64,000 nt of DNA from Streptomyces sp. SKN60. Its GTDB lineage: Bacteria > Actinomycetota > Actinomycetes > Streptomycetales > Streptomycetaceae. Each line of letters opens with the position of its first letter. The first letter of the stretch is position 1. Below, piece by piece: positions 52,436 to 61,865 of the stretch. Location: positions 1 to 64,000 of the forward strand of contig NZ_JAHTMW010000015.1 of NCBI RefSeq assembly GCF_026236535.1. Direction: 5' to 3'. A program made the translations under genes and the position numbers. The notes beneath the pieces were generated by a model. The model had not been told where the DNA came from and did not search any database. It was given only the letters and a program-made list of their open reading frames with translations.

Positions 52436-54013
52436 TTACGGCTTCGGCGTGGCGTGCGGCTCGCACGTCACGTCGCGGCTGTCGACCTTGCCGGTCAGCA
52501 GGTACGTCTCGACCCGCGGGTTGATGCAGGCGTTCACCAGGTTGGTCACGCCGTGCGAGCCGGCGTTCTTCTCGGTGATGAGGCGCGAGCCCTTGAAGCG
52601 CTTGTGCAGTTCGACGGCGCCGGCGTACGGGGCGGCGGCGTCGCGCTCGGACTGGACGATGAGCACCGGCGGCAGGCCCTTGCCCGTCTTCACCTCGGTC
52701 GGCCGCTGGCGCGGCGCGGACCAGGTGGCGCAGGGCAGGTTCATCCAGGCGTTGGCCCAGGTCACGAACGGGTACTGCTCGTGCAGGCGGGAGTTGTCCC
52801 GGTCCCACTTCTTCCAGCTGGTCGGCCAGGGCGCGTCGGCGCACTCGACGGCCGTGTAGACCGCGGTGCCGTTCTCCGCGGAGATGTTGCCCGCGGTGTC
52901 GGTGGGGTCCGACGCGGCCGAGTCGATCAGCGGCTGCGGGTCGCCCGCGGCGTAGGCGCTCCAGGCCTCCGCGACCGGGACCCACATGGAGTCGTAGTAC
53001 GGGGCGTTCTGGAAGAAGCCGATGAGCTCGGCCGGGCCGACCTTGCCGCCGAGCGGCTCCTTCTTGGCGGCGGCGCGCAGGGTCACCCACTGCTGCTGCA
53101 CCTCGGCGTAGGTCTTTCCGAGGTGGAAGGCGTCGTCGTGCTGGGCGACCCAGGTCATCCAGTCCTTGAGGCGGCCCTCGAAGGCGATGTCCTGGTTCAG
53201 GTTGGCCCCGTACCAGATCGCCTTCTTCGACGGGTCGACCACGCTGTCCACGATCATGCGGCGCACGTGGTCCGGGTACAGGGTGCCGTAGACGGCGCCG
53301 AGGTAGGTGCCGTACGAGACGCCGATGAAGTTGAGCTTCTTCTCGCCGAGCGCGGCCCGGATGACGTCCAGGTCACGGGCGGTGTTCCGGGTCGTCATGT
53401 AGGGCAGCATGTCGCCGCTCTTCTCGGCGCAGCCCTTGGCGTACTCGGCGGCCAGCTTGCGCTGGGCGAGCTTGTCGGCCTCGCTGTCCGGAACCGGGTC
53501 GGCCTTGGGGCCCTTCACGAACTCGGTCGGGTCGACGCAGGAGATGGGCGCCGAGTGGCCGACGCCGCGCGGGTCGAAGCCGACGAAGTCGTAGGCCTTG
53601 GCGGTGTTCACCCAGAGCGGGGCCTTGGTCGTGACCCGGCGCGGGAAGCGCAGTCCGGAGCCGCCGGGGCCGCCCGGGTTGTAGAGCAGGGAGCCCTGCT
53701 TCTCCTGGGGCGTGCCGGTGGCACGGGCGCGGTCGACGGCGAGCTTGATCTGCTTGCCGTCGGGCTTGGTGTAGTCGACCGGGACGGTGACCCAGCCGCA
53801 CTGGATGGGCTTCTCCAGGCCCCAGTCGGCCGGGCAGTCCTGCCAGTCGATGCCGGCCTTCGCCGCGCGGGCGGCGGCCACGGCAGCGCCGCGGGCCTCG
53901 TCGTCGCCGCCGTGGCGGTTCTGCGCGCTCGCCGCCGGAGCGGCGAGCGCGGTCGCCATCAGCGTGCCCGCTATGAGAGTGCCGGCAGAGCCGAGCACTG
54001 CACTACGTCGCAA
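52436..54013 (-). CDS. Secreted tripeptidyl aminopeptidase-type alpha/beta hydrolase
   Basis: 525 aa. TTG 54013 chosen: GGGGGAGGAACCAC precedes it and it gives a clean signal peptide (AGTLIAGTLMATALAAPAASA). The mature part has the oxyanion loop SLLYNPGGPGGSGL, YDFVGFDPRGVGHSAPISC, nucleophile elbow IGVSYGTYLGAVYG, Asp in VLIVQSERDAAAPYAGA, and His in NAGSHGVTNLVNAC; four to six Cys. SlpD/SlpE-like exported peptidase that trims peptides from protein N-termini outside the cell. Confidence 0.92.
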   Translation of the reverse strand: MRRSAVLGSAGTLIAGTLMATALAAPAASAQNRHGGDDEARGAAVAAARAAKAGIDWQDCPADWGLEKPIQCGWVTVPVDYTKPDGKQIKLAVDRARATGTPQEKQGSLLYNPGGPGGSGLRFPRRVTTKAPLWVNTAKAYDFVGFDPRGVGHSAPISCVDPTEFVKGPKADPVPDSEADKLAQRKLAAEYAKGCAEKSGDMLPYMTTRNTARDLDVIRAALGEKKLNFIGVSYGTYLGAVYGTLYPDHVRRMIVDSVVDPSKKAIWYGANLNQDIAFEGRLKDWMTWVAQHDDAFHLGKTYAEVQQQWVTLRAAAKKEPLGGKVGPAELIGFFQNAPYYDSMWVPVAEAWSAYAAGDPQPLIDSAASDPTDTAGNISAENGTAVYTAVECADAPWPTSWKKWDRDNSRLHEQYPFVTWANAWMNLPCATWSAPRQRPTEVKTGKGLPPVLIVQSERDAAAPYAGAVELHKRFKGSRLITEKNAGSHGVTNLVNACINPRVETYLLTGKVDSRDVTCEPHATPKP

Positions 54014-54192
54014 GTGGTTCCTCCCCCTCGGTGGGCGCCGCCCCCTTGACAGCGCCGTGTGGGTCGTCCGGGGGATCCTCGCGTCGACCGGGGCTCGGGT
54101 TAAAGGGCGTACACGTGTTCTTTGCCGAACCGATAAGCGGTGACCGGTGTCCCGCTCAGAGGTGAACCCCCGAACAGGGTTCGCAATCTGGC

Positions 54193-54966
54193 TCAGAACG
54201 GGGCGAGTGCCCGCAGAGCCTCGTCGAGGACCCGGCGCAGGGCCAGCGCGTCCGGGGCGACCGCGGTGACGAGCGCGGCGGGGCCGGCCAGCGGGGCGAG
54301 CACCGCGTGCTCGCCGAGCAGCCGGGTGCCGACCGGCTTGTCGGCGAACTCCGGGTAGACGACGAGGAGTTGTCCGGCGGCGCGGTGTCCGGCGAGGACG
54401 GCGGGGCCGTCCCAGCCGGCCGGTGCACCGGGGCCGCAGCCGAGTTCCTGGTCGAGCAGCGGGCGTCCGGCGCGGCGGACGGTGAGCCGGGCGGCGAGGG
54501 TGCCGGGCTCCTCCCGGTGCCGGCCGAGGATCTGTTCCTCGCGCAGGACGAGCCGGGCGGTGGGGTCGAGGTCGACGGTGGTGCGCATCCGCAGCACGGA
54601 GCCGGTGGCGCACACCAACTGTTCGGGCAGCCAGCGCAGTTCGGCCCCGGCGCCGACGGTGAGCCCGATCTCGTACGAGGCGGGGGTGCCGGTCCGGCCG
54701 GGCAGGGCGACGGTCGCGGCGGCGGAGTCGACGAGCAGCCGCGCCCCGTCCCGTACCTCCGCGTCCAGGCGGAGCCGGTCGCCGCCGAGCGGGGCGCTCA
54801 TCGCGCCGACGACGGTGACCCGGGTGTACGGGCCGTACGGGCCGGTGGCGCGGGTCCGGCGGAGGGCGAGCGGTCCGGCGCTCTCCAGGACGGGCAGGGA
54901 GCCGTCGGCGGCGGCGACGATCCGCGCGCTCGCGGTGAGGGCCGCGCGGTCGTTCACGCGGTCCAC
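54193..54966 (-). CDS. ureD: Urease accessory protein UreD
   Basis: 257 aa from GTG 54966, overlapping ureG by 13 bp. UreD scaffold: [60 protein letters not shown]. Works with UreF and UreG to load nickel into urease. Last gene of ureABCFGD. Confidence 0.9.
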   Translation of the reverse strand: MDRVNDRAALTASARIVAAADGSLPVLESAGPLALRRTRATGPYGPYTRVTVVGAMSAPLGGDRLRLDAEVRDGARLLVDSAAATVALPGRTGTPASYEIGLTVGAGAELRWLPEQLVCATGSVLRMRTTVDLDPTARLVLREEQILGRHREEPGTLAARLTVRRAGRPLLDQELGCGPGAPAGWDGPAVLAGHRAAGQLLVVYPEFADKPVGTRLLGEHAVLAPLAGPAALVTAVAPDALALRRVLDEALRALAPF

Positions 54967-55631
54967 TCGGCGAGCCGCTCGCGGACCCAGTCGGCGACGG
55001 GCGCGACGCCCTGCTCGGAGCGGAGCGAGGTGAAGGCGACGGGCAGTTCGCCGCGCTGCTCCTTGGCGTCGCGGGCCATCCGCTCCAGGTCGGAGCCGAC
55101 GTACGGGGCGAGGTCGGTCTTGTTGATGACGAGCAGGTCGGCGGTGGTGACGCCGGGGCCGCCCTTGCGCGGGATGTCGTCGCCGCCGGCCACGTCGATG
55201 ACGAAAATCTGGGCGTCGACGAGGCCCTTGGAGAAGGTGGCGGTGAGGTTGTCGCCGCCGGACTCGACGAGGACGAGGTCGAGCGGGCCGACGCCGTCCT
55301 CAAGGTCCTCGACGGCTTCGAGGTTGGCCGAGATGTCGTCGCGGATGGCGGTGTGCGGGCAGGCGCCGGTCTCGACGGCGGTGATCCGCTCGGGCGGCAG
55401 GACGGCCTCGCGGAGCAGGAACTCGGCGTCCTCTCGGGTGTAGATGTCGTTGGTGACGACGGCGAGGGAGAGGGTGTCGCGCAGGGCACGGCAGAGGGCG
55501 GCGACGGTGGCGGTCTTGCCGGAGCCGACGGGGCCGCCGAGGCCGATGCGCAGGGCGCGGTGGGTGCCGTCGGGCCGGTGGGCGTCGGCGGAGACGGCGG
55601 TGCCGTGGTCGTGGGAGTGGTCGAGGTGCAT
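54954..55631 (-). CDS. ureG: Urease accessory GTPase UreG
   Basis: 225 aa. P-loop [40 protein letters not shown] (the CPH metal-binding motif), [30 protein letters not shown]. His-rich start (MHLDHSHDH) may bind nickel. Provides GTP-driven nickel delivery. Gap of 20 bp to ureF. Confidence 0.94.
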   Translation of the reverse strand: MHLDHSHDHGTAVSADAHRPDGTHRALRIGLGGPVGSGKTATVAALCRALRDTLSLAVVTNDIYTREDAEFLLREAVLPPERITAVETGACPHTAIRDDISANLEAVEDLEDGVGPLDLVLVESGGDNLTATFSKGLVDAQIFVIDVAGGDDIPRKGGPGVTTADLLVINKTDLAPYVGSDLERMARDAKEQRGELPVAFTSLRSEQGVAPVADWVRERLAEWTA

Positions 55632-55651
55632 GGTGGGGGACTCCAGGGTTC

Positions 55652-56326
55652 TCAGGAGGCGAAGAGGCGGACGGGCCAGGCCGCGTGCTGTTCGGCGGTG
55701 AGGTCGAGCAGCGGTGCGGAGGCGGCGGGCAGCGCGTCCGGGCCTTCGGTGAGTGCGAGGTGGGCGGCCTCGGCGGCGCGGGCCGCCACCCGGTCGAGCT
55801 CCGGGGCGAGCCGGGCGAGCACGGCGGTGGCCTGGAAGGGGTCGAGGCCGAGCAGCCGCACCACCGCGGTCGCGGGGCCGCCGACCGTCTCGTACGCGAC
55901 GCAGTGCGCGGCGTCCTCGGGGCCGAGCCCGGCGGCCCGCGCGGTGGTGCCGAGCACGATCGGCTGGTGGGCGCCGCGCGGGAACGCGGCGGCGAGGCGG
56001 TCGAGTTCGGGTCCCGGCCAGGCGGCGCGGGCGGCCCGCATCAGCTGCCGCCCGAGGCGCCGGCTCGCGGCGCGCAGGGCGGGCGAGGGGGTGCGGGCGT
56101 CGGCGGCCTCGTCGAGGGCGTACGGGTCGGCGCCGAGGGCCGCTGCGGCGGCGAGGGCGGCCGAGGTGAGGCCGGTGGTGTGCAGCCGGCCGCGGCAGAA
56201 GGCCTCGAGCCCGGCGGCATCACGGATGCGCCCGGCCTTGACGGCGGCCTCGGCGCCGCCGGAGTGGGCGTGCCCGCCGGCGGGGAACCGCCCGTCGGCG
56301 AGCACGAGGAGGGCCGAGCGCGTCAT
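55652..56326 (-). CDS. ureF: Urease accessory protein UreF
   Basis: 224 aa helical protein. [20 protein letters not shown] at the start, [20 protein letters not shown], then [17 protein letters not shown]. Checks and activates UreG GTPase in the maturation complex. Begins 10 bp past the ureC stop. Confidence 0.9.
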   Translation of the reverse strand: MTRSALLVLADGRFPAGGHAHSGGAEAAVKAGRIRDAAGLEAFCRGRLHTTGLTSAALAAAAALGADPYALDEAADARTPSPALRAASRRLGRQLMRAARAAWPGPELDRLAAAFPRGAHQPIVLGTTARAAGLGPEDAAHCVAYETVGGPATAVVRLLGLDPFQATAVLARLAPELDRVAARAAEAAHLALTEGPDALPAASAPLLDLTAEQHAAWPVRLFAS

Positions 56327-56336
56327 CGAGACCCCA

Positions 56337-58058
56337 TCAGAACAGGAAGTAGCGCTGGGCCATGGGGAGTTCGGCGGCGGGTGCCGGTTCGACCGGTTCG
56401 CCGTCGATGGTCACCGTGAAGGTGTCGGCGTCGACCTCGACCCTGGGCAGGGCGTCGTTCTCGCGCATGTCGGCCTTGGTGGTCCGGCGGGTGGAGCGGA
56501 TCGGGGTGAACTCCTTGTGCAGACCGAGTTTCTGCGGCAGGTCGTCCTCGATCGCCGCCTCGGCGACGAAGTTGACGGAGCCCGCGGCGGCCGCCCTGCC
56601 GAGGGCGCCGAACATCGGCCGGGGCAGCACGGGTTGGGGGGTGGGAATGGAGGCGTTGGCGTCGCCCATCTGCGCGTACGCGATCTGGCCGCCCTTGAGG
56701 ACGACGAGCGGCTTGACACCGAAGAAGGCGGGCTCCCACAGCACCAGGTCGGCGAGCTTGCCGGGTTCGACGGAGCCGATGAGGTGGCCCATGCCCTGGG
56801 CGACGGCCGGGTTGATCGTGTACTTGGCGACATAGCGGCGGGCCCGGTGGTTGTCGGCGGCGCCGTCGCCGGGCAGCGCGCCGCGCCGCTTCTTCATGAC
56901 GTGGGCGGTCTGCCAGGTCCGCATGATCACCTCGCCGATGCGGCCCATGGCCTGGGAGTCGGAGGAGATGATCGAGATCGCGCCCAGGTCGTGGAGGATG
57001 TCCTCGGCGGCGATGGTCGAGGGCCGGATCCGGGACTCGGCGAAGGCGAGGTCCTCGGGGACGGCCGGGTTGAGGTGGTGACAGACCATCAGCATGTCGA
57101 GGTGTTCCTCGATGGTGTTGACGGTGTGCGGCCGGGTGGGGTTGGTCGAGCTGGGCAGCACGTGCGGCTCGGAGACCACGGTGATGATGTCCGGTGCGTG
57201 TCCGCCGCCCGCGCCCTCGGTGTGGTACGCGTGGATGGTGCGGCCGGCGATGGCGGCGAGGGTGTCGCCGACGAAGCCGGCCTCGTTCAGGGTGTCGGTG
57301 TGGATGGCGAGTTGGGCGCCGGTCTCGTCGCAGACGCTCAGGCAGGCGTCGATGACGGCGGGGGTGGCGCCCCAGTCCTCGTGGATCTTGAACCCGAGGG
57401 CGCCGCCGCGCAGTTGGGAGTGCATGGCCTCCCGGGACGTGGTGTTGCCCTTGCCGAGCAGGCCGATGTTGACCGGGAAGGTGTCCAGGGCCTCGAACAT
57501 CCGGGCCGTGTGCCAGGGTCCGGGGGTGACGGTGGTGGCCTTGGTGCCCTCGGCGGGTCCGGTGCCGCCGCCGACGAGGGTGGTCACGCCGGTGGCGAGG
57601 GCCTGGTCGACGACGGTCGGCGAGATGAAGTGGACATGGGTGTCGACGGCTCCGGCGGTGACGATCCGGCCGTTGCCGACGATCACCTCGGTCTCGGGGC
57701 CGATGACGAGCTCCGGGTGGACCCCGTCCATGGTGTCGGGGTTGCCGGCCTTGCCGAGGGCGGTGATGCGGCCGTCGCGGATGCCGATGTCGGCCTTGAC
57801 GATCCCCCAGTGGTCGATGACGACGGCGCCGGTGATCACGGTGTCGGGGGCGCCCTCGGCCCGGGTGGTCCGGGACTGGCCCATGGACTCGCGGATGACC
57901 TTGCCGCCGCCGAAGACGGCCTCGTCGCCGGCCCGGCCGGGACCGCCGGAACGGTCCTCCTCGATCTCGACGAGCAGGTCGGTGTCGGCGAGCCGGATCC
58001 GGTCGCCGGCGGTGGGTCCGAACAGGTCGGCGTACGCGGCGCGGTGCAGCTCAGGCAC
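56337..58058 (-). CDS. ureC: Urease alpha subunit
   Basis: 573 aa from GTG 58058, chosen over an upstream ATG because GGAGGCGACC is just before it and the protein then starts [20 protein letters not shown]. Nickel ligands and catalytic parts all present: [13 protein letters not shown], the carbamylated Lys in [56 protein letters not shown] (flap) and [13 protein letters not shown]. The GTG overlaps the last codons of ureB by 8 bp. Confidence 0.95.
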   Translation of the reverse strand: MPELHRAAYADLFGPTAGDRIRLADTDLLVEIEEDRSGGPGRAGDEAVFGGGKVIRESMGQSRTTRAEGAPDTVITGAVVIDHWGIVKADIGIRDGRITALGKAGNPDTMDGVHPELVIGPETEVIVGNGRIVTAGAVDTHVHFISPTVVDQALATGVTTLVGGGTGPAEGTKATTVTPGPWHTARMFEALDTFPVNIGLLGKGNTTSREAMHSQLRGGALGFKIHEDWGATPAVIDACLSVCDETGAQLAIHTDTLNEAGFVGDTLAAIAGRTIHAYHTEGAGGGHAPDIITVVSEPHVLPSSTNPTRPHTVNTIEEHLDMLMVCHHLNPAVPEDLAFAESRIRPSTIAAEDILHDLGAISIISSDSQAMGRIGEVIMRTWQTAHVMKKRRGALPGDGAADNHRARRYVAKYTINPAVAQGMGHLIGSVEPGKLADLVLWEPAFFGVKPLVVLKGGQIAYAQMGDANASIPTPQPVLPRPMFGALGRAAAAGSVNFVAEAAIEDDLPQKLGLHKEFTPIRSTRRTTKADMRENDALPRVEVDADTFTVTIDGEPVEPAPAAELPMAQRYFLF

Positions 58059-58410
58059 GGTCGCCTCCCTCGGTCTCGGCGTCGTCAAGGGGTCCGGCGG
58101 TCTCGCCCAGCGGTCCCGCGGTCTCCCCGCGCAGTCCGGGCACGATCCGGCGGCCGGCGACCGGCACCAGCTCGACCTCGACGGGGATGCCCGGCTCGAA
58201 GCGGACGGCGGTGCCCGCGGCGATGTTCAGACGCAGTCCGCGGGCGGCGGCGCGGTCGAAGTCGAGGCCGGGGTTGGCCTCGGCGAAGTGGTAGTGGGAG
58301 CCGACCTGGACGGGCCGGTCGGCGGCGTTGAGGACGGTGAGGCGGGTGACGGGGCGGCCCTCGTTGAGGGTCACCGGCCCGTCCCCGTAGAGGATCTCGC
58401 CGGGGATCAC
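58051..58410 (-). CDS. ureB: Urease beta subunit
   Basis: 119 aa, GTG start. [55 protein letters not shown] are the family core; a Gly/Glu-rich tail of about 20 residues is extra. Structural urease subunit. 17 bp from ureA. Confidence 0.94.
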   Translation of the reverse strand: MIPGEILYGDGPVTLNEGRPVTRLTVLNAADRPVQVGSHYHFAEANPGLDFDRAAARGLRLNIAAGTAVRFEPGIPVEVELVPVAGRRIVPGLRGETAGPLGETAGPLDDAETEGGDRA

Positions 58411-58427
58411 GGTGCGCGTCCGCCCCT

Positions 58428-58730
<303 letters not shown>

Positions 58731-58907
58731 GCTTCCACCTCACTGTCGTCACCGGGGGCGGTGTCCCGGACAGCAGCGGACCCTACCGACCTTCAACACT
58801 CTGTTGACCTGCGGAGACGGTTCGCCGCGCCAGAGATTGCACGTTAGGGCGGAAGTTTTTCCGGCGCGTTAACTGAGCCTTTGCGCGGTCATTAAACGAG
58901 CGCTTGT

Positions 58908-59192
58908 TCAGGACCGGGGCGCGCCCGGGTCCTGGTGGTGGGCGGCGATGCCGAACCTGCGCTGTTCGCCCGCGGCGGACGCCGAGCCGCCGATCCGCGA
59001 CACCGAGCTGATCACCGGCTCGTCGGCCGGCTCCCGCAGCGCCTCGAGTTTCTCCAGGTCGGCGGCGGAGACCAGGGCGACGAGCGGCTTGCCGTGGCGG
59101 GTGACGACCACCCGCTCGTCGCCGTACACGACGCGGTTGATCAGGTCCGCGAGCTCGGCGCGCGCTTGCGTCACCGGAATCTCGTAAGTCAT
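58908..59192 (-). CDS. RelB/Phd-type antitoxin, no toxin partner
   Basis: 94 aa from ATG 59192 (GAGGAGC upstream), not the more upstream frame start. [20 protein letters not shown] and [20 protein letters not shown] are the DNA-binding half of the Phd/YefM fold; the C-terminal tail, which would neutralise a toxin, is present. No toxin ORF adjoins it: the next minus-strand gene is ureA. It is divergent from a ClpP homologue 57 bp away, unusual because antitoxins are normally Clp substrates. A CTGTA-N7-TACAG repeat lies between them. Confidence 0.8.
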   Translation of the reverse strand: MTYEIPVTQARAELADLINRVVYGDERVVVTRHGKPLVALVSAADLEKLEALREPADEPVISSVSRIGGSASAAGEQRRFGIAAHHQDPGAPRS

Positions 59193-59218
59193 GCTCCTCA
59201 TCTTACGGCCTGTACGTC

Positions 59219-59235
59219 CTGTACATTTTTTACAG
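59219..59235. promoter_or_regulatory. Operator-like inverted repeat between antitoxin and clpP
   Basis: CTGTA-CATTTTT-TACAG, with an extra TGTAC at 59211-59215. Its position in the short divergent gap fits autoregulation by the Phd-type protein, which would then also control the clpP-like gene. Confidence 0.5.
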
Positions 59236-59248
59236 AAGGAGGAGCGCC

Positions 59249-59896
59249 ATGAACGGCATCGGCAGCACGCGGAGCACCATGCGGTACGTCCTTCCGGAGT
59301 TCACCGAGCGCACGAGCTCCGGCACCCGCACCCTCGACCCCTACTCCAAGCTGCTCCAGGAGCGGATCGTCCTCCTGGGCACACCCGTCGACGAGACCTC
59401 GGCGAACGACGTCATCGCGCAGTTCCTGCACCTCGACTACGCCTCGCCCGGGCAGGTGATCAGCCTGTACATCAACTCCCCCGGTGGCTCGGTGAGCGCC
59501 ATGACCTCGGTCTACGACACGATCCGCACGGTCTCCTGCGAGGTGGAGACCATCTGCCTCGGCCAGGCCGTCGGGCCGGCCGCGGTGCTGCTCGCGGCGG
59601 GTTCGCCCGGTCGCCGGCTCGCGCTGCCGGGCGCCCGGATCGTGCTCCAGCAGCCCTCGCTCGACGAGCCGTTGCAGGGACAGCCCAGCGATCTCGACGT
59701 CCAGGCACGGGAATTGCTGCGCCAGCGCGAGCTGATCGCCCGCCTGCTCGCCGACCACACCGGACAGGACCGGGAGCGGATCGACGCCGACCTGGACCGC
59801 GTCACCGTGCTCGACGCACCGGCGGCCCGGGCGTACGGCCTGGTGGACCACGTCGTTCGCAGCCGCCGGGCGTCCGTCGGCGCCGGGGAGGAGTGA
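59249..59896 (+). CDS. ClpP-like protein lacking the catalytic triad
   Basis: 215 aa, full ClpP length, ATG 59249 with AAGGAGGAG upstream. The fold is kept: [20 protein letters not shown] and [12 protein letters not shown] are standard. The catalytic Ser position (GQAASMGA in active ClpP) is GQAVGPAA, Gly109; the His position (IHQP) is LQQP, Gln134; and the Asp position (ERDRFLSAP) is RVTVLDAP, Val185. All three residues are thus missing. May form a mixed barrel with active ClpP or a regulator. Streptomyces carries several clpP paralogues, some atypical. Confidence 0.85.
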   Translation: MNGIGSTRSTMRYVLPEFTERTSSGTRTLDPYSKLLQERIVLLGTPVDETSANDVIAQFLHLDYASPGQVISLYINSPGGSVSAMTSVYDTIRTVSCEVETICLGQAVGPAAVLLAAGSPGRRLALPGARIVLQQPSLDEPLQGQPSDLDVQARELLRQRELIARLLADHTGQDRERIDADLDRVTVLDAPAARAYGLVDHVVRSRRASVGAGEE

Positions 59897-59903
59897 GGCC
59901 GCC

Positions 59904-60209
59904 GTGGTGCCGGAGCTTCCGCCGCTGCCCGCCCTGACGCGCGCCGAGGGCGAGTTCGTGGACGCGTACCTCGAAGTCGTCGATCTCCTGGGGAGAATCA
60001 ATCCATCCAGGACCTCGCATACCTATGGGGCGCTGCGCGCGGCCCAGGCCCTGGTCGGACGGGCGACGGCACTCCGGGACGCGCTGACGGTCATGCATCT
60101 GCGGGGCGAGAGCGAGGTGCACGCGGACACATTGGCGCGTGCGCTAAGGGTGTTGGACGGCGAGCGGCGCTCCGGCCGGGTCACCCTGCCCGGGGAGAGG
60201 GCGAGTTGA
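59904..60209 (+). CDS. Hypothetical protein following the ClpP-like gene
   Basis: 101 aa from GTG 59904, 7 bp after the clpP stop, so in the same operon. Helical, acidic: LTRAEGEFVDAYLEVVDLLG and GALRAAQALVGRATALRDAL. No family recognised. Its partnership with a catalytically dead ClpP may be functional. Confidence 0.6.
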   Translation: MVPELPPLPALTRAEGEFVDAYLEVVDLLGRINPSRTSHTYGALRAAQALVGRATALRDALTVMHLRGESEVHADTLARALRVLDGERRSGRVTLPGERAS

Positions 60210-60477
60210 CACCGGCGCGTGTCGTGTCGAGGTCCACACGGGGCACGCGGACCGCAGAATCGCTCCCCCGTTCGGCGTAGTCGACGAATCGACATGGAGC
60301 TCAGGTGAGTTGCGCAACAGGTGTACGCATCTGGCGGAATCAGTCGTTCCGGTGCTGGTGAACGACTCATGGGCCAAACCTCCGACGATCGCGAAACCTG
60401 ACTGTCCACCCGAATGGATCAGTCGTGAGGAGCCTCACATATCGCCGTTTCAGCTCGGATTTCGCCCTGGGTGTGGG

Positions 60478-60720
60478 TCAAGATCCCTGTCGACGACAAG
60501 CCCCCGCCACCCACGGCGGGGCGGTCCGGGCGGACGCCGAGTCCTGCCGCCGTCCCGGACGTCTGGTCGACAGGAGTGGACCGGCAGGAGTGGAGGACCC
60601 GAGCAACACGGGCCGCCCGAGCAGTACGGGGCGTCCCTCGGGGTGAAGCCGCAGCCGCGGCCGGGCATCTTCGCCAGCCCGAACCCGACAGGTCATCCTT
60701 CGCAGGCGGCTGACGAAGGG
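60478..60720 (+). ncRNA. c-di-AMP riboswitch (ydaO/yuaA type)
   Basis: Conserved ydaO parts are present in order: GCCGAGTCCTGCCG (60536-60549), GGGGTGAAGCCG (60640-60651), GGCCGGGCATCTTCGCC (60659-60675) and AGCCCGAACCCGACAGGTCA (60676-60695) ending TCGCAGGCG. Streptomyces often has this class upstream of NlpC/P60 or Rpf cell-wall enzymes. The 3' end (CCTTCG, 60697-60702) can pair with CGAAGG (60714-60719), which contains the ribosome site of the gene at 60727. That suggests control of translation start. c-di-AMP normally turns these genes off. Confidence 0.85.
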
Positions 60721-60726
60721 TTGCGC

Positions 60727-61203
60727 ATGACTGCGCAGATGCATGTCCCGTCCCTGCTGTCCCGGGCCGGAGCCGTCTCGGCTCTCACCCTCGCCGCCGT
60801 CGGCGGCACGCTGCTCGCACCGGGAGCGGCGCCCGAGGCCCAGGCGGCGACCTCCTACGCGAGCAAGGCGCTGAACGTCGCCGCCTCCAAGAAGGGGTCC
60901 CCCTACAAGTACGGTGCCAGCGGCCCGACCCGCTTCGACTGCTCGGGCCTCACGCTCTACTCGTACAAGAAGGCGGGCAAGACGCTGCCGCGCACCGCGC
61001 AGCAGCAGTACAACAAGACCCGGCACATCTCCTCGGGCAGCCGACAGGTGGGCGACCTGGTGTTCTTCCACTCCGGCGGAAGCGTGTACCACGTCGGGAT
61101 CTACGCGGGTAACAACAAGATCTGGCACTCCCCCAAGACCGGGTCCTGGGTGAAGCTCGACAGGATCTGGACCTCGAAGGTCTACTACGGCCGGGTGAGG
61201 TGA
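60727..61203 (+). CDS. NlpC/P60 cell-wall hydrolase
   Basis: 158 aa from ATG 60727. Signal peptide (GAVSALTLAAVGGTLLAPGA) then an NlpC/P60 domain: Cys nucleophile in TRFDCSGLTLYSYKKAG (about residue 77), QQQYNKTRHISSGSRQVGDL, His in VYHVGIYAGNNKIW and the third polar residue in WHSPKTG. Cleaves peptidoglycan stem peptides. Controlled by the riboswitch just upstream, which ties wall turnover to c-di-AMP. Confidence 0.93.
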   Translation: MTAQMHVPSLLSRAGAVSALTLAAVGGTLLAPGAAPEAQAATSYASKALNVAASKKGSPYKYGASGPTRFDCSGLTLYSYKKAGKTLPRTAQQQYNKTRHISSGSRQVGDLVFFHSGGSVYHVGIYAGNNKIWHSPKTGSWVKLDRIWTSKVYYGRVR

Positions 61204-61237
61204 CCCGCCCGGACCGGAGGGCGGACCACGGGCCGGT

Positions 61238-61273
61238 CCGCCGGGCGGACCGCCGGGCGGACCGCCGGGCGGT
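61238..61273. repeat. Three tandem 12-bp palindromic repeats
   Basis: CCGCCGGGCGGA at 61238, 61250 and CCGCCGGGCGGT at 61262. Each unit is self-complementary. In the gap between the convergent NlpC and kinase genes; likely a bidirectional terminator. Confidence 0.6.
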
Positions 61274-61707
61274 CAGGCCTGGGTCAGCGCCGCCGTCCAC
61301 GGCAGATTGATCCACACCGTCTTGCCGCCCTCCGCCGTCGGGGTCACCGAGAGCCGGCCGCCCGCCTCCTTCGTCAGGGAGCGGATGATCACCATCCCCC
61401 GCCCGTTGTCCTGCTGCACGGCCGCCGGAAGCCGCTGCGGCCAGCGGGGATGGCTGTCGGTGACCCCGATGTGCAGCTGCTCGTCCCGCTCCAGACGCAC
61501 GTCGACGGTGAAGGTGGGCGACTGGCCGAAGGTGTGCAGGACCGCGTTGGTCGCCAGCTCCGAGACGATCAGCCGGACCGCGTCCGCCGTCTCGGCCGCG
61601 CTGTCGAGCCCCCAGGAGGTGAGCACCTCCGCGACGTACCGCCGCGCGGTGGAGACCGAGGCGGGGTCGCTCGGCAGCGTGACGGTTGCTTCCTGCTGGT
61701 CTGCCAT
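61273..61707 (-). CDS. RsbW-like ATP-binding protein (anti-sigma kinase type)
   Basis: 144 aa HATPase_c_2 domain. N box IVSELATNAVLHTFG, G1 region HIGVTDSHPRWPQRLP, G2 DNGRGMVIIRSLTKEAGGR. Stand-alone regulator of the type paired with anti-sigma antagonists in Streptomyces; its target is not encoded here. Start ATG 61707. Confidence 0.9.
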   Translation of the reverse strand: MADQQEATVTLPSDPASVSTARRYVAEVLTSWGLDSAAETADAVRLIVSELATNAVLHTFGQSPTFTVDVRLERDEQLHIGVTDSHPRWPQRLPAAVQQDNGRGMVIIRSLTKEAGGRLSVTPTAEGGKTVWINLPWTAALTQA

Positions 61708-61865
61708 GCGACGCCGTCCTTCTCCCGCCGGGCCACGCCCGGAATGCTCTGCGCGTCAGCCTGCCATCGAAGTCACCGCGCCGTGCGTCGATCCACCAGA
61801 TATACGGATATCTGTCGCCCGAAGCGGTGAACCGCACAGACGCTTGTACGCGTAGCCGTCCGGGC

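Noticed and set aside
52436-55489. A 1017-aa minus-strand protein
   Set aside because: It runs antiphase through ureD and ureG; the secreted hydrolase has a clear TTG start, ribosome site and signal peptide at 54013.
53000-58331. Very long plus-strand Gly/Val/Arg-rich frames over the urease region
   Set aside because: Low-complexity composition and full overlap with well-supported urease genes on the other strand.
59211-59235. Intrinsic terminator between antitoxin and clpP-like gene
   Set aside because: Although a T-run exists, the stem is only five AT-rich pairs and the genes are divergent, so an operator is more plausible.
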